Source: Hofstenia miamia (taxonomy: Eukaryota; Xenacoelomorpha; Acoela). From it: a stretch of DNA of 64,000 bases. The translations under genes and the position numbers were made by a program. Shown here in pieces: positions 11,770-23,099 of this stretch. The stretch is taken from the NCBI GenBank assembly GCA_004352715.1, contig SCFE01000078.1:103834-167833 (forward strand), given 5' to 3'. Numbering within the stretch: the stretch's first letter is position 1; each line of letters starts with the position of its first letter. The notes under the pieces are model-generated. The model was not told where the DNA came from. It saw nothing but the letters and a program-made list of their open reading frames with translations, and did no database searches.

Positions 11770-12780
11770 CTGATAAGAACATTGTTGGATTTATGAAGAT
11801 CATTCTTACCAAAATGCTCATGAAAAGAGAGCTAATCATTATCAATTACCAGGCCAGCAACTGGCCCTAGACATTAAATACAAAACCATTAATCTCCCCA
11901 TCAACAAGAAAAAAGCAGAGAACTTAATGAGCAATGGGCTTGGATGTAAATTTTGGAATTCAATAGAAGCCAGCTTTATCAATTACACAGTGACCATCAG
12001 AACCACTACACTGGGAAAATGATTTTATTCACAGAGCTGGAAAAGATAATATCAGTACTGCCATTTTTTATGCCTACTGCCCTTGTTTGAAGTCTCTGTT
12101 GATACTCCCCATTTGGAGGGTTCATAAGAAAAAAGTAGTCTCTGTCCACATGAAAGCTAGCCAAAGCTATGTGAACAGCATCATGGCGGCCTTTGCCTAC
12201 ACTAAAACAGAAGAGTACCAAACAGCTTGAAGAAAGTTAATTGAAGAAGACAACATGGAGAGAGTGTTTATTGATGGCAAACATACCCTATTAGATCTAT
12301 ATAAGAAGGAGCAGCCAGTTAACACTCACCTTGAGAAGATCAAACATACCATTTCCCAGCTTGATCTCAGAGTACTAATTTTATTTGGCAGTGCTGGTGA
12401 CTTAGCATGGATTTACAACCTATAAATGATTATAAAATATTAAAATGTTACAAAACGTGTTGAAGTGATCACCATGATAAGAACAGACGTCACTGACCCA
12501 GAAGCCATGAGCCAGGATGAAGTTAATCATTATGCTTCCTTATTTTTTGATGAAGTTACCAGAACCAATTTGTTGCAATCAGTCTTCACACATTTTTATC
12601 CTGGCACCACGTTTCAAGAAGAAGATGCACACACTAGTGACATTGACGCCAACATGACCTCCATCTGTATGAGCAGTTCTACAATATCTTTACATGGCGC
12701 TAAAGCAGTATCTGTGCCCTCTGCATTATTAACAAGCATTGGCTCAAATTATCCATCATGAAGTACAAACAAGAAGAAGT
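11770..12780 (+). pseudogene. Family X copy A (unknown protein, C-terminal half)
   Basis: A decayed copy of the unrecognised family X that is best preserved at 31.97-34.87 kb. Blocks in order: FMKIILTKML...YQASNW (about 11785), FWNSIEASFINYTVTIRTTT (about 11953), a broken middle, IEEDNMERVFIDGKHTLLDLY (about 12245), LRVLILFGSAGDLAWIYN (about 12367), and VEVITMIRTDVTDPE...LFFDEV..TNLLQSVFTHFYP...EDAHTSDIDANM (12465-12680). Each has a counterpart, in the same order, in copy D. Several frame changes and stops separate them. No LTR was found on either side. I do not recognise the family. Confidence 0.6.
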
Positions 12781-13284
12781 GACCCATAGGGAGGCTGTCT
12801 GGCAAGTCACCAATAGGCTGACTAAGCTGCCATAAAAGTGTTGGGCAATGAACTAGCAGTTGAAATGATTGAGGAAGCTCAGAAATTTCTATTAGGGCCG
12901 CCCTTAAAAGTTGTTACCCAAGGTTTAAAGTATGCAAAGGGAGGATATAATGTCACTGGCGGAACAATCAGAGGTTCTATGTTTAATTGGTTGCACCTAT
13001 TAGGCCAGTTGCAACTATTAGCAAAAGTTTCTTGGTTACCACTAATTATAATTTCTATTTTAATATATATTTTTTATATAGTGGTTAATATATATTTTAT
13101 TAATTATTTGTAAATAGATTCTTTGATTTGTTTTGATTATTCTTTTGTGATCCTCCCCATTTTGATATTAGTCAGACAACCTTAGTACAGTATTTTATTT
13201 TCTACTCAATTATAGCATGACATTGCTTAGCTTAAACTTTGAATTTGAGGGGAAATTGAAACCAAATTGCAGGTATTAAATCAT

Positions 13285-13320
<36 letters not shown>

Positions 13321-13430
13321 TAGGGCAAGCTGTAACTCGTTCATTACACTCAACTAATTTAGCTCAATGCTAGTGTTATTTTCTCTCTCACTCACTGTGG
13401 TTTTATTTAATGTTATTCACAATGATAATA
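12781..13430. other. AT-rich DNA with TA tract
   Basis: No gene recognised. The frame 12838-13113 ends in a hydrophobic Ile/Tyr-rich stretch produced by AT-rich sequence and is not believed. A TA tract lies at about 13288-13316. Confidence 0.4.
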
Positions 13431-13431
13431 T

Positions 13432-14340
13432 TTAGATAAGCTCTGGTGACAATTTGGGAACAGCGTTGGAATAGGGAGTGAGTTTCAATGCTGCTTCTTT
13501 TTCTGTGGTGACTGTGTCTGCATTCTTGATGGTGTTTGTTGTTAACAGAGAGTCTGTGATCAATGTAATTTGTTGTAGTTCATTGATTTTTCTCATAAAT
13601 AGTGGGTAAAATTTTTTGTATAAATGCAATCCTTTTAGGCTGATCATTAGAGTAATCAGTGCCCAGCTTGCATGAGCTAGTTCTTCTTTCAATCCACACT
13701 CCAGGTAGAAGAATTTAAATATGGTTAGCAAACTTTTAGTGTTTTTTACTTCTTTATAGAAAAAGCTAATGTTGTTTCATATGTCTCATTCATTTATTTC
13801 ATCAGGGTTGTTTTTGTTAATTTGTATCATTGTGATTACTTCTATTCTTTTTGATAGGTCATAAAATCTGTATTCTCTGTTCCTTATGTCTAGCCATATG
13901 AGGTCATTTACTCCTGAGAATAGCATTATGGTTTTGAGAGATCTCTTTTCTACTTCTTGTCACATTTCTTCTTGTTGTTTGTATATCAGTTCGCCTTATG
14001 TGTATAGATCATATGGGGTGATTTGTCCTTCTATGTAGATGCATTCTCTGTTGTTTTCTGCTAGCATTATTGCTTTAGTCTTCTTGTATGCTTCTGACAT
14101 AATTATCTTTTTTGCTTTTTCTCTCATTTTTGTCTGCTTTAAATTCATGCAGGTATCCTTTTGCGACTTTTCTTTCTTTTGGTAATATGCCATCTTGGTA
14201 GTAACATTGGAATGGATATTGTTTTTGGTGGTGTACATTTGAGTATTTTTGTTTCTATGTTTTCTTCAATGTTTGCGCAGCTCCCTGCTATTGTTGGTGC
14301 TGTGATCATCCTTTATGTTGCAGGGTAGTTCATTTTCACT
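13432..14340 (-). pseudogene. Family X copy B (unknown protein, C-terminal third)
   Basis: On the minus strand the blocks run from IEENIETKILKCTPPKTIS and PMLLPRWHITK (about 14300-14170), through KKTKAIMLAENNRECIYIEG (about 14080-14020) and KTIMLFSGVNDLIWLD..NREYRFYDLSKRIEVITMI (about 13945-13830), to FFYKEVKNTKSLLTIFKFFY...EELAHAS and SLKGLHLYKKFYPLFMRKINEL (13790-13560). All align in order with copy D. The last frame (13731-13432) is 99 codons and open. At least four frame breaks occur upstream. It is inverted relative to copies A and C, and no LTR adjoins it. Function unknown. Confidence 0.65.
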
Positions 14341-14365
14341 TCTGATATTTTTCCCAGAATCTTGG

Positions 14366-14746
14366 GGTTAGTCCAAAAGAACCTCAAACATGAATTACCA
14401 TCACTCACATTAGAGATAAGTTTGAAGCTCATGGAAGTGTTCATGACATCTCCAAAAAGCATTCCAGAAGACCACATACATCAACAAGTCCTACAAAGGA
14501 AGAAAGAGTACTTGAAACATTTCAGCAAAGTCCCAGAAAGTCTGTTGGTAAGCCAGTCATGAGGCAGGAAATTCAAAATCATCTGTCCATAGCATCATGA
14601 AACACTGTAAATGGAAAAGTTACATTCCAAGATTAGTCCATGCTCTTAATGACAATGATCCAGACAGAATAGTACAGTATTGTATTATAAACAACTGGGT
14701 TACAATTATTTAAAGTGTGTATACATCTTTTTGGGACACCCTGTAG
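14366..14746 (+). mobile_element. Mariner-type transposon remnant
   Basis: In the second frame the sequence reads ITHIRDKFEAHGSVHDISKKH, then [30 protein letters not shown] and, near 14620-14680, [14 protein letters not shown]. This is the helix-turn-helix plus GRPR-like linker of a common mariner-type/DUF4817 transposase. It breaks off and is followed by a right terminus whose complement begins TACAGGGTGTCCCAAAAAG (ending at about 14746), a typical mariner-like end. The left terminus was not found, so the copy is truncated as well as internally deleted. It separates family X copies B (minus) and C (plus). Confidence 0.72.
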
Positions 14747-14779
14747 TAATAGACAAACTGAACAGACCAATGTGCAACA

Positions 14780-16070
14780 TGATGATCTCCTACCAAAGCA
14801 AAATGAATGAAAAATTAAACCAATCATACTTCTGCAGCATGGTGCACATAACTTTTGATGATCAATTCACATTAACAGATGCTGAAAAAGTTAATAGAAG
14901 AATGCAAGCAAGTCAATCTTCATAGAGACAACCTTTTAATAATATACTTCATTAAGGAAAACAAAATCAATCACAGAAGCCTACAAAAAACAGTAGAAGA
15001 CACACTAAGGATAGTGAAAATACAAAAAGTAAAGATGCCAATTATAGCAAGAGATAACACCCCTAAGAACATGCATGAGTTCATATTCAACCTAGAGGAC
15101 AAACTTGAAAATGTATTCATAATGAGAAACAAAGATCTATCAGAGATGATAAGAAACAGATCTTCAGCTCAATCTAATGGAGTAAGTGCAACATATAATG
15201 GTAGAGCTGAAAATAGCAATTGACATTTTCTGCCAAATGAGAACAATGGAACTCACAGAAACTGCAGCCAATTTAGAAGAACTAGGAGATGTATACCTAA
15301 AATGTAGCATGAATCAGACACCAGAACACCTCAAGCAGATAGCCAACACATGGAACAACATAAAGGGTGACAAATAAGTAAAAATAATGTTACAAGAAAT
15401 CAGAAGAGCACATGAAATGAACTTGAAAAGGGACTTCAAAAACATGGTATTTGAAGAAAAGAATGCACCGGAAATAGAGCACATACAACAGCATGGATAA
15501 TAGCAATAACACTAACACAAAACAAAAGAGCTGTACTACCTCTAATGAAGAAAAAGAGAAATGCAATAGCAAAAATGAAGAAATATGAGATCACAATTGC
15601 ACCAATAACAGCAAACATGAAAAACTGGCTAATACAAATGGATAACATCCCAAAACTTTCACTGGAATAAAAAAAGTGGTTAAAACATTTGAAAAATATT
15701 TCACCTGCCTAATGACAAGTGACCAGCCAATGGGAAGACCAAGCATGCAATTTCTGTCCAACAACACAGGAATTTGTTCCAATGAAATAGACATCCTAAG
15801 CAATGCTACCAAAAATACATGTTGGGAGCAACCTCCAACAGTAAGCTCAAAGCAACCAAACAGCAGCTCTGAATGACTACACAAAACTTGATAAGAAAAG
15901 AGGAAGCTGAAACAAAGGAAATAGCAAACAGATTAAGAAAACAACCCAAAGTGCACCTACACCAAAATGATGAAAGCATTGGAAACAATTATCAGAGAGG
16001 AAAAATGCCCCATTGTAGTGATTGAGATAATCAGCAAGATACAAGAAGAAATGCATAGAGAACTAACTAC
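14780..16070 (+). pseudogene. Family X copy C, N-terminal part
   Basis: Blocks: VHITFDDQFTLTDAEKV (about 14845), HRDNLLIIYFIKENKIN (14925-14970), HEFIFNLEDKLENVF (15075-15120), IDIFCQMRTMELTETAANLEELGDVYLKC (15215-15305), HLKQIANTWNNIK (15330-15365), a DFKNMVFEEKNAPE-like stretch (15433-15473), and MMKALETIIREEKCPIVVIEII (15967-16035). Each has a counterpart in copy D between 32.2 and 33.6 kb in the same order. Stops and frame changes are frequent. The copy is interrupted at 16070 by the RT insertion and resumes at 17871. Function unknown. Confidence 0.65.
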
Positions 16071-16650
16071 TTTTGATCAATTGGAAATACAATCACCCTC
16101 GCAAATAGACTTTACTGATGAAGAAGCGATGCAGCACAATTTCTCGAGTTTGGGTTTATCTTCTAATAACTTGGAGGTTCTCACCAGTTTTTCTGATATT
16201 AATCTAAAAACTTTTTCTTCTAATACATTGGAGGTTTCAAATAGTTGTGCTTCTAATAATTTGGAGGTTATCACTAGTTCAAACTCTACTCAGCAAATTG
16301 TCTCTAGCCCGATCAATGTCGAGTACTCTTTTGTTGAAGTGTCTCCCCCATTCACACCTGATCCGTTGATCCACTCAACACCAGTCTATGTTCAGGATAT
16401 GGACAACAGCGGCCTACCGCAAGACGCGGTAGCAGCAATAGTGACGCCTCAATTAGTTAACATTCATATCAATGACTTAAGTTTCCAGATACCAGAGTCA
16501 GCAGTGAATCGTTTCTACGCATACGCTCGGAAAATCTCTTACCTGCCTTCACACAATGTCATGCAGCTACTTACGGACTTTTCAGCTCGAGCATGCTCTA
16601 GAATACAAATACAGCAGCAGGAGGAAGAAATTATAGACTTAGTTACATAG
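16071..16650 (+). CDS. Ser/Asn-rich leading frame of inserted retroelement (gag-like position)
   Basis: About 190 codons; the open frame actually begins in copy C sequence at 15967, so the first 35 residues belong to family X. The part inside the insertion is rich in Ser, Thr, Asn and Pro, with an imperfect repeat of SSNNLEV/SNTLEV/SNNLEV at about residues 58, 79 and 91 of the joined frame. It ends IQQQEEEIIDLVT and a TAG at 16648-16650, after which the same frame stays open to about 16857 (DSFRLSGDTMDSQQLAEFLQ). Its place ahead of RT suggests a gag-like role, but no zinc knuckle is seen. The start codon is not determined. Confidence 0.5.
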
Positions 16651-17870
16651 GACTCTTTTCGTTTATCTGGTGACACAATGGATTCCCAGCAGTTAGCCGA
16701 ATTCTTGCAGCAGAACTCGCAACACGTATCACAACTTATACACTCGGTTTCAGATGGCATTTTTGAAATTACACAATCTACGCATACAACAGATATTCAC
16801 AATCTATTCTGCTTTCCGATGTTTCTGACTCTACATATGATTATACGATGGGATTGATTGACTGGCAATTACTAAAAGACTTTACCAGCATGCCAGAACG
16901 CATCAACAAGTTAATGCAGTTACATATCAATTTCGTGGAATTTCGTCCTACGGTAGCAAAAAGACCAATCGTTATTACGGATACATTGGAACGAAGACAT
17001 GCAGATGCAATCCTCGATGCCCATGTTCGTGCGGGAATCATAGAATCATTACCTAGAAGATCACCTTTCGTATCAAGATCGTTTTTTGTCCCTAAAAGTA
17101 ATGGTAAACTTAGAATGGTGGTGGACTATAGCAGATTGACGAAATTAATGAAGCCTATTCCATTTTTTATGCCATCATTTCTAAAGATAGCCAGCAGACA
17201 CCAGCCTCCTATGGACCATGTGGCCATTCAGTTAGATCTTAAAAATGCATTTTACAATATATCTGTACAGTCTAAAGATCGTTACAAAACTGCTTTTATT
17301 GCGCATAATGGACTTAAATACCAATTTTGTAGAGCGCTGATGGGACTCAGCTACTCAGTTGCCCCGTGTCAACTCTTATCTTGTGCATTATTATCACCAA
17401 TCAGAAAAGTGTGTTCTTTTTCCTGGTCTCACATAGACAATTTTCTTCTTATTTTCGATAGAAAAGCCTGGATCATTATTTCTAATTGGTTGGATAAAGT
17501 AAGGACTATTGGAATTCGTATTCTGCAAATAGACGAATCTGCTGGATTGCAGTCTTCCCTACAGTTTTTGGGTTTTCACGTGAACATTTCAGAAAGCATT
17601 ATTGAGGCCACAGAGCAAAGGAAAAAGAATCTTCATATAATTGCGGAAATACCCCTCAAATATGTAAGCCCGAAGAGCAGGGAAAGATTATTGGGTCACT
17701 TAACATTTTCATGGCCATTAGTTGCTACTTTTAACATATTAAAGCCCTTATATAACATGGAAGACACACATTTTGATCCTGCTCAATCTATTATGACTTC
17801 TTTACTTAGAATGGCAGACTTCAAAGCTCCCTGGAATAATAAGTACTTCTCAGTATCCTCACAAATATGG
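16071..17870 (+). mobile_element. 1.8-kb retroelement fragment inserted into copy C
   Basis: The heptamer TAACTAC occurs just before (16064-16070) and just after (17871-17877) this segment, and family X sequence aligns with copy D only when the segment is removed. It carries a Ser/Asn-rich leading frame and a reverse transcriptase frame. No LTR, inverted terminus or poly(A) tail is visible at either end, so the element class is undetermined. The lack of a protease-like region between the two frames and the RT sequence character suggest a DIRS/Ngaro-like relative, but no tyrosine recombinase is present. Confidence 0.65.
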
Positions 17871-17873
17871 TAA
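16764..17873 (+). pseudogene. Reverse transcriptase, catalytic box altered (HIDN)
   Basis: RT domain of an unclassified retroelement; a Met occurs at 16848 but the frame is open from about 16764. Visible motifs: RRSPFVSRSFFVPKSNGKLR and MVVDYSRL (fingers), IQLDLKNAFYNISV with the first catalytic Asp (about 17229-17270), FCRALMGLSYSVAPC (the GL.(S)AP block), then SWSHIDNFLL where the Y-x-D-D box is expected. The Asn replaces the second catalytic Asp (codon 17439-17441) and His replaces Tyr. LQFLGFHVN and LLGHLTF follow in the order usual for RT thumb/connection regions. The frame is -1 relative to the leading frame and overlaps its read-through by about 95 bases, which would fit a -1 frameshift. 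RNase H is incomplete or absent. Confidence 0.72.
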
Positions 17874-18955
17874 CTACATCAACTAACGTTGCCTTCACAC
17901 CTAACACCCAAAGAGAATTAGACAACATCAACCTAAAGAAATTTGGGGAGCCAAAGCCCTAGTGAAATATCATGGATTGATACTGATGATGAGTGCCTGC
18001 TGGTAGAAAAAATGATAAACCAAAAACACAAAGACAACATAGTCAAAAGAATTTATGGAGAGGTCATTAAAAAGGAAAATAAATCATTGATAAAACTACT
18101 ATGCACAGAAGTGTACACAAAAACAGAAACAAAACAGATGCTACAACCAACATATAATGTATAACATCCAAAATAATGATCCCACCAGAAGCAACACAAA
18201 AACTGATAAAATATGGTCTCACCAACTCATTCTGGGAAAGCATCAAGGAAACCAAAAACAACTACCCAGCAACTTTCAGACTAGCAACCACAGCTGACAT
18301 GGAGTGAACATGCCAGAACATAGAAAAACAAACACTCACAACAATGCTGTGGTGCACCCCACCTCCAACAATATTTATACCAATATTGTTGCTGATTTGG
18401 AGACTAAGTGACAAAAAAGTAGTAAAAGTGCCTTGGCACAATGAGGATACATATGTTAAGACAAAGAAAAAGCTCTCAAGAAAGTAAATGATGAAATATA
18501 TAAGAAAGCTAAACAAATTATTGTCAAAAACAATAATAAAGAATGATTGATCATAGAAGTAGTAGTCACACTATTCAGTCTATATGATGAAGGAGAACCC
18601 ATCCAAAATCAGATAAGAAAAGTCAGAAACAAGATAGAAAAGAAACCTATGAAAACTGTAATACTATTCTTTGGAATCAAAAACATCATCTGGGGCGAAT
18701 TATGGAACAAAAATTACAATTAATATGACGTCACAAGACAACTAAAAATAATCACTATGATAAGGTTGGGAAAAAACAACCCAGACTAAGTAATAAAAAC
18801 AACCTAAGTGTGTTCTACAACAAAGCATCAATCTCCAAATTGATAAGTTAGATGTATGAGTTCTTTTATACAAACACAGCAATCCACCCAGATTTAGTGC
18901 ACACTAGCAGAGTAGATGGCATAATCAGTAAAAATAAGAAACCAGAACAATAATA
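17871..18955 (+). pseudogene. Family X copy C, C-terminal part
   Basis: Resumes copy C after the insertion. Blocks: PSEISWIDTDDECLLVEKMIN (17953-18020, matching the EWIDTDVERFLVE block of copy D), FWESIKETKNNYPATFRLATT (about 18230), IEKQTLTTMLWCTPPPTIFIP (18318-18385), IVKNNNKE and SLYDEGEPIQNQIRKVRNKIEKK (18520-18645), TVILFFGIKNIIWG (18655-18700), YDVTRQLKIITMI (18725-18765), MYEFFYTNTAIHPDLVHTSRVDG (18853-18925). The order is identical to copies B and D. At least six stops or frame shifts. Function unknown. Confidence 0.65.
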
Positions 18956-19330
18956 GACTGTGATTTATTTATTGATTCCTTACTTTTGAAAAGTAGCCTA
19001 TTATCTCTTTCTTGATTAATTGTAAAATCAATTTAATGCAGTTATAATAAACTGTCTATCTGCAAGTGTTTTACCAAAGATCATTTGAACAAAGTAACAT
19101 TAGCTAATAAATAGTGCAAATAATTGACATTGCATAATTAGCAGATGAGGGAAAATGTAAACAATGAAAGACAGGTATTTACAATCTGTTTAACTGTTCA
19201 TGAAAATTTTATATAAATACTATGTAACCAATTCAAATGATGATGAATTAATTTTCACCAGATTTATTTTATATCTTATAATCAGGTTTGATTATTAACA
19301 CAAATGGAAAGCTAAATCCTTCAGGCATAT
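18956..19330. other. AT-rich DNA, no gene recognised
   Basis: Nothing recognisable between copy C and repeat R1. Confidence 0.4.
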
Positions 19331-20100
19331 GAGTAGTTCTCAAGAGGTCCCCAACTTCAGCTAAAGGATTTTTGGAGCCACCACACACTCAACCATTCAT
19401 CACATGGTGCAGCTGGTAGCTTGGAATGAAAACTGTGCTCTTAGGATAGGTGTAAGTTTAGGCATTTTTTATTGCTTAGCTTTCCTCCTGATTCACTATC
19501 ATGAATAACATGCTGGAAAGCTAACCCTAGGCTAACCATCTGTTTTAGATCCAAATTCTTATGGTATCATAATAAACTTTATAATACATATGAGGTGCCT
19601 ATGAGCCCTGGCAGTTATTACATGTGTAAAGTGATTATTAATTTAGCAACCCTTAGTACTGACTTTTCCATTGGACTCAAAGCCATTCTGTTTCTGCTGG
19701 TAGCATTGATTGTTTATATGTACTCAGCAGGACTATCATGTTTCTATTTAAATGTAAGGTTATTTATATGTAAGGATTATAACAAGATAATGCAAGCCAG
19801 TTGTGCACTCCTCTTATTTATTGCTACAACAATTGATAATAAGAGAAATCAATGCACTAAACAAATTAAGAACACATTACACACTGAAAGCGTTGCACCA
19901 CACCACGGGTCTGGTGAATTGTGGTTTGATCTCCGTCACAAGGAAGGCATCACCAACTAGCTCTTTTCATCTCTTGCTGAATGGAGCTGCTTTGGTCTTT
20001 GACCCAGCAAACATCTGATGATCTAAAGAAGAACTAATTAGTCCGAGGTTAATAATAGTTAACAAGTTTAATTAGGTAAATATGATCATACTACAATGCA
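19330..20100 (+). repeat. Dispersed repeat R1, copy 1
   Basis: Resembles the reverse complement of 43.7-45.75 kb once the solo LTR there is removed. Shared landmarks include a GAGTAGTTCTC-like start, the NKRNQCTKQIKN-coding stretch (19840-19890), and AACATCTgATGATCTAAA near 20010. A 121-codon hydrophobic frame (19595-19960) spans it and has a diverged counterpart in copy 2 (45390-45127), including a shared N-K-x-N-Q-C-T-K string. The frame could be a remnant of an element-encoded protein or chance conservation of repeat DNA. I did not find terminal repeats, so the class is unknown. Confidence 0.55.
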
Positions 20101-21420
20101 ATCATGCCGCATTTCCAAGACTGCATAATAAGCAATGGTACAGCCTTGCCTTTGTTAATGTCTAAAGCCTGTTACAGATTCTACATTTTACACTGAAACT
20201 TTTTCAAAAGGATTGATTCTTACTTGGATGAGCAATCTTGTTACTGTGTTGTCATAGTTGATGAAATTCAAGTAAAGACTCTTCTCTATTCTGATGAACC
20301 ACCTTTTGCAAAAGTTCACAACAAACATAATGAATTAGCTTCACCATTTTGTGTATAATGGTCAAACTCCTGCTCACATATATACCTTAAATTAATAGCT
20401 TCACTATAAACTGAAAGGTTATTTTCAAATGACAATCTTAAAACCAACATTAAGTTTACTACATCTTAGTGAAACATTACAATTTTTTGTTTGAACAATT
20501 ATAAAGTAAATCAACAAACTTTGTCGATTTTTCAGGAAAGCAAAAATTTCTTGAAAGAAGAAAACTAAGATCTGAAGATTTACCATTAATTTTAATTACT
20601 GACACCATTCATATACTAAAATGCATTCGCAAGTTATGGTCAATGGACAAGCTTAAACAATTAGAGTTTAATAACATTTTAGATAATTCAAACGAAGTTA
20701 ATGATCTAATCAAACTTTCCCTTCAGTTTTTGAAAAGGAACATGTTGAGCTGGACTTAATTCTAATAGATTTAATGGGTCACTTCCAAAGACGATACATT
20801 TGCATGTGTGATATATTTAGATCAAAAATTGATAATTCTAATTGCACCCAGCTAGGCAGCACTGGTGATTGTAATTTTAATTTTCAAATATTTCCTCAAT
20901 TCAAAATGTTTCTTACAATTTTTAAAGATAAGTATAAAGACCTGTTTATTAAATTCATTGGGATATGCAGATTTCACATTTTGGTTGATATTATTTCCAG
21001 TAGTCATAATGAAATCTAATGATGTTATATTAATGTGTGTCCGCGGAGAAATCCAATAAAAAAGATTATGCATTTTGTTTAGCTATAAAAGTTCATATCT
21101 ATTTAATATTAAATGCGTAGTATTAAAAATTGAGGTTGCGAAGTATTTTATATTGATAAATATATCATTAGCAAACTAATCTTCAAAAATATTTGAATGA
21201 GATGTTAAATTAAGAATAATCAGCATACAGACTACTAGTCTGTACAGACTACTAATCTTTCCAAAAAGATTAGCATATTATAGTGGAAATTTTATTTCTT
21301 GGAAGGCATTAATGGTATAATTCGGTTTTTAGATCAATTTAAGCTTTTAATGAATTTAGATGACACTTCAAAGCCCAAGAACTATTCAAAATGTTTTTAG
21401 AACTTTGTAATTCTAGGCTC
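20101..21420. other. AT-rich DNA with short unassigned frames
   Basis: The frame 20774-21019 (+, 81 codons, starts GHFQRRYICMCDIF) is preceded by a Lys/Asn/Leu-rich stretch at 20640-20755 in another frame. Together they could be a coding remnant, but no family is recognised. Nothing else seen. Confidence 0.3.
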
Positions 21421-21423
21421 GGT

Positions 21424-21595
21424 ATATATATATATATATATANNNNNNNNNNNNNNNNNNNNNNNNNNNNNNNNNNNNNNNNNNNNNNNNNNNNNNNNNN
21501 NNNNNNNNNNNNNNNNNNNNNNNNNNNNNNNNNNNNNNNNNNNNNNNNNNNNNNNNNNNNNNNNNNNNNNNNNNNNNNNNNNNNNNNNNNNNNNN

Positions 21596-21627
<32 letters not shown>
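21424..21627. repeat. (TA)n microsatellite with assembly gap
   Basis: TA tract interrupted by Ns at 21443-21595. Predicted Tyr-Ile frames here are artefacts. Confidence 0.9.
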
Positions 21628-21630
<3 letters not shown>

Positions 21631-21654
21631 TATACTGGCACTAGATACAATAAG

Positions 21655-21910
21655 ATTGGTATCCACTGCCCGCACTCTTTGATTTTCCATAGTATCAGCC
21701 CCCTCTTGATGCAAAGCCAAAATAATTTGTTTTATCCAAAAATGTTTAGATTGCACAATTGTAAAAACTTTCTAATTTCTTATATATGAGATTTAAGTTT
21801 TTTCAAAAATTTTTATCCAGCGCCCTCCGCCATAGTATCTTGCGCCCATATATATTTTTTTGTATCTAGCGTCTTGTAGATATTTTAAAATTTTATATCC
21901 AAAGCCCCTA
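21655..21910. repeat. Diverged tandem repeat containing TATC(C/T)A-GCGCC
   Basis: Irregular repetition of a unit of roughly 50-70 bases marked by GTATCCACTGCCCGC, TATCCAGCGCCCTCC, TATCTTGCGCCC, TATCTAGCGTC and TATCCAAAGCCCC. Units are GC-rich patches separated by T/A runs and are strongly diverged. It ends in a TA tract just before the LTR fragment at 21932. Confidence 0.5.
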
Positions 21911-21931
21911 TATATATATATATATATATGC

Positions 21932-23090
21932 TGTAGCATAATCCAACACAAAAGCTGTATGAAAATTAAGATAAAAAAGAAAGAAAATAATTAAATTTAG
22001 CAACTAATGTGATTGAATTAACTAACCAAGATTTTTTAATCAAATATAATTAATGTACAAGCACTTGTCGACAAAATCATTTGGCAAAAACTCTGAGTAC
22101 GAAGTGCTCATTATTAATTGTACCAAATCACGCAGATGAGTCTACATGAATTTGAAATTTAAAATCAACAGATAATTGTTTTTTTATTTTAAGATATATA
22201 TAGAGAAACTACAGTGTCAGTGTGATGAAATAAATTCTTAGGAATTATTTTCAATTTACTTCTTTGATTATTTAATATCAGTGTCTAGCTAAGCTGTTCT
22301 TGTAAAGTAGTGGCCAGGATTCCACAACAAGGATGATTCAAAGATCTAAGCCCCTAACCACAAAATGAATTTTTGTTTCAGATACAATTAGTGTTTTTCT
22401 TTATCTGACAAGCTAGCTATTTTTCAGTTTCAGAAATGCATACCATAATAAATTTGGAAATGGCGAAACATAGAATACATCTTAACATTTTAGATCCAAA
22501 TTGTTGGCAATAACATGACCAATAATGCGACTGTAGGCTGTTTGTTTATTAGTATTTAATGTAGGATAGGAAGCTGCTATTTACTTATGATACACAGAAT
22601 TGCTTGCCCATAGTTTTTGGTATTGGTGATTTAGTATTACCACTATCTTCAATTATTCTATATCTGTCATGTAATAAGCAGCTAGTGAAATGTCAGGTTG
22701 CATAACACAATTGATAGTTTACATGATTAGTAAATCTGTACAACAACATAAACCACAAGAGAGATAAGTTGAATTGTGTCACACCACTGTAAGCTAATTC
22801 ACACATAATAATCATCATTTGAGCTGAGTGCTGCAAAACCTCAAGATAGATGTTAAATTGGATTAATTGTTGACACATAGTACACTGTCAGGCAGATGCC
22901 CACAGAAAGAAATCACTGCATAGAAACTTCACCTAAATAGTGGATGTTAGTTATTTGAACATTCTAAGTTTTTGGAATTCAATAACTCTCTGTAGTGATC
23001 AAAGTTAGTTTGATCCCTTCCCACGGAACAGATCAATATATAAATTTAAAGATTTAATTCACTTGTATATACCTAGAGATCAATGCGTAC
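21932..23090 (+). repeat. Diverged LTR of the TGTAGCAT family
   Basis: Begins TGTAGCATAATCCAACA, like the LTRs at 25443, 36272 and 43986. Keeps many of their internal landmarks in order (TTTGGCAAAA, AATTTGAAATTTAAAATCAACAG, TAGGAAGCTGC, GCAGCTAGTGA, ACCTAAATAGT, ATCCCTTCCC), with many substitutions and indels. Its 3' terminal ATGCTACA is not visible; the match fades by about 23090. Family X sequence (copy E) follows directly, so this may be the 5' LTR of an internally deleted element. Confidence 0.6.
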
Positions 23091-23099
23091 AGATTGAGC

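Noticed and set aside
14633-16760. Minus-strand Cys/Val/Phe-rich frames across copy C
   Set aside because: Shadows of the plus-strand coding remnants; composition is typical of the reverse complement of Lys/Glu-rich sequence.
19595-19960. Hydrophobic 121-codon frame as a membrane protein gene
   Set aside because: It lies within repeat R1, the counterpart at 45.1-45.4 kb is only partly similar, and hydrophobic frames are easily produced by T-rich DNA.
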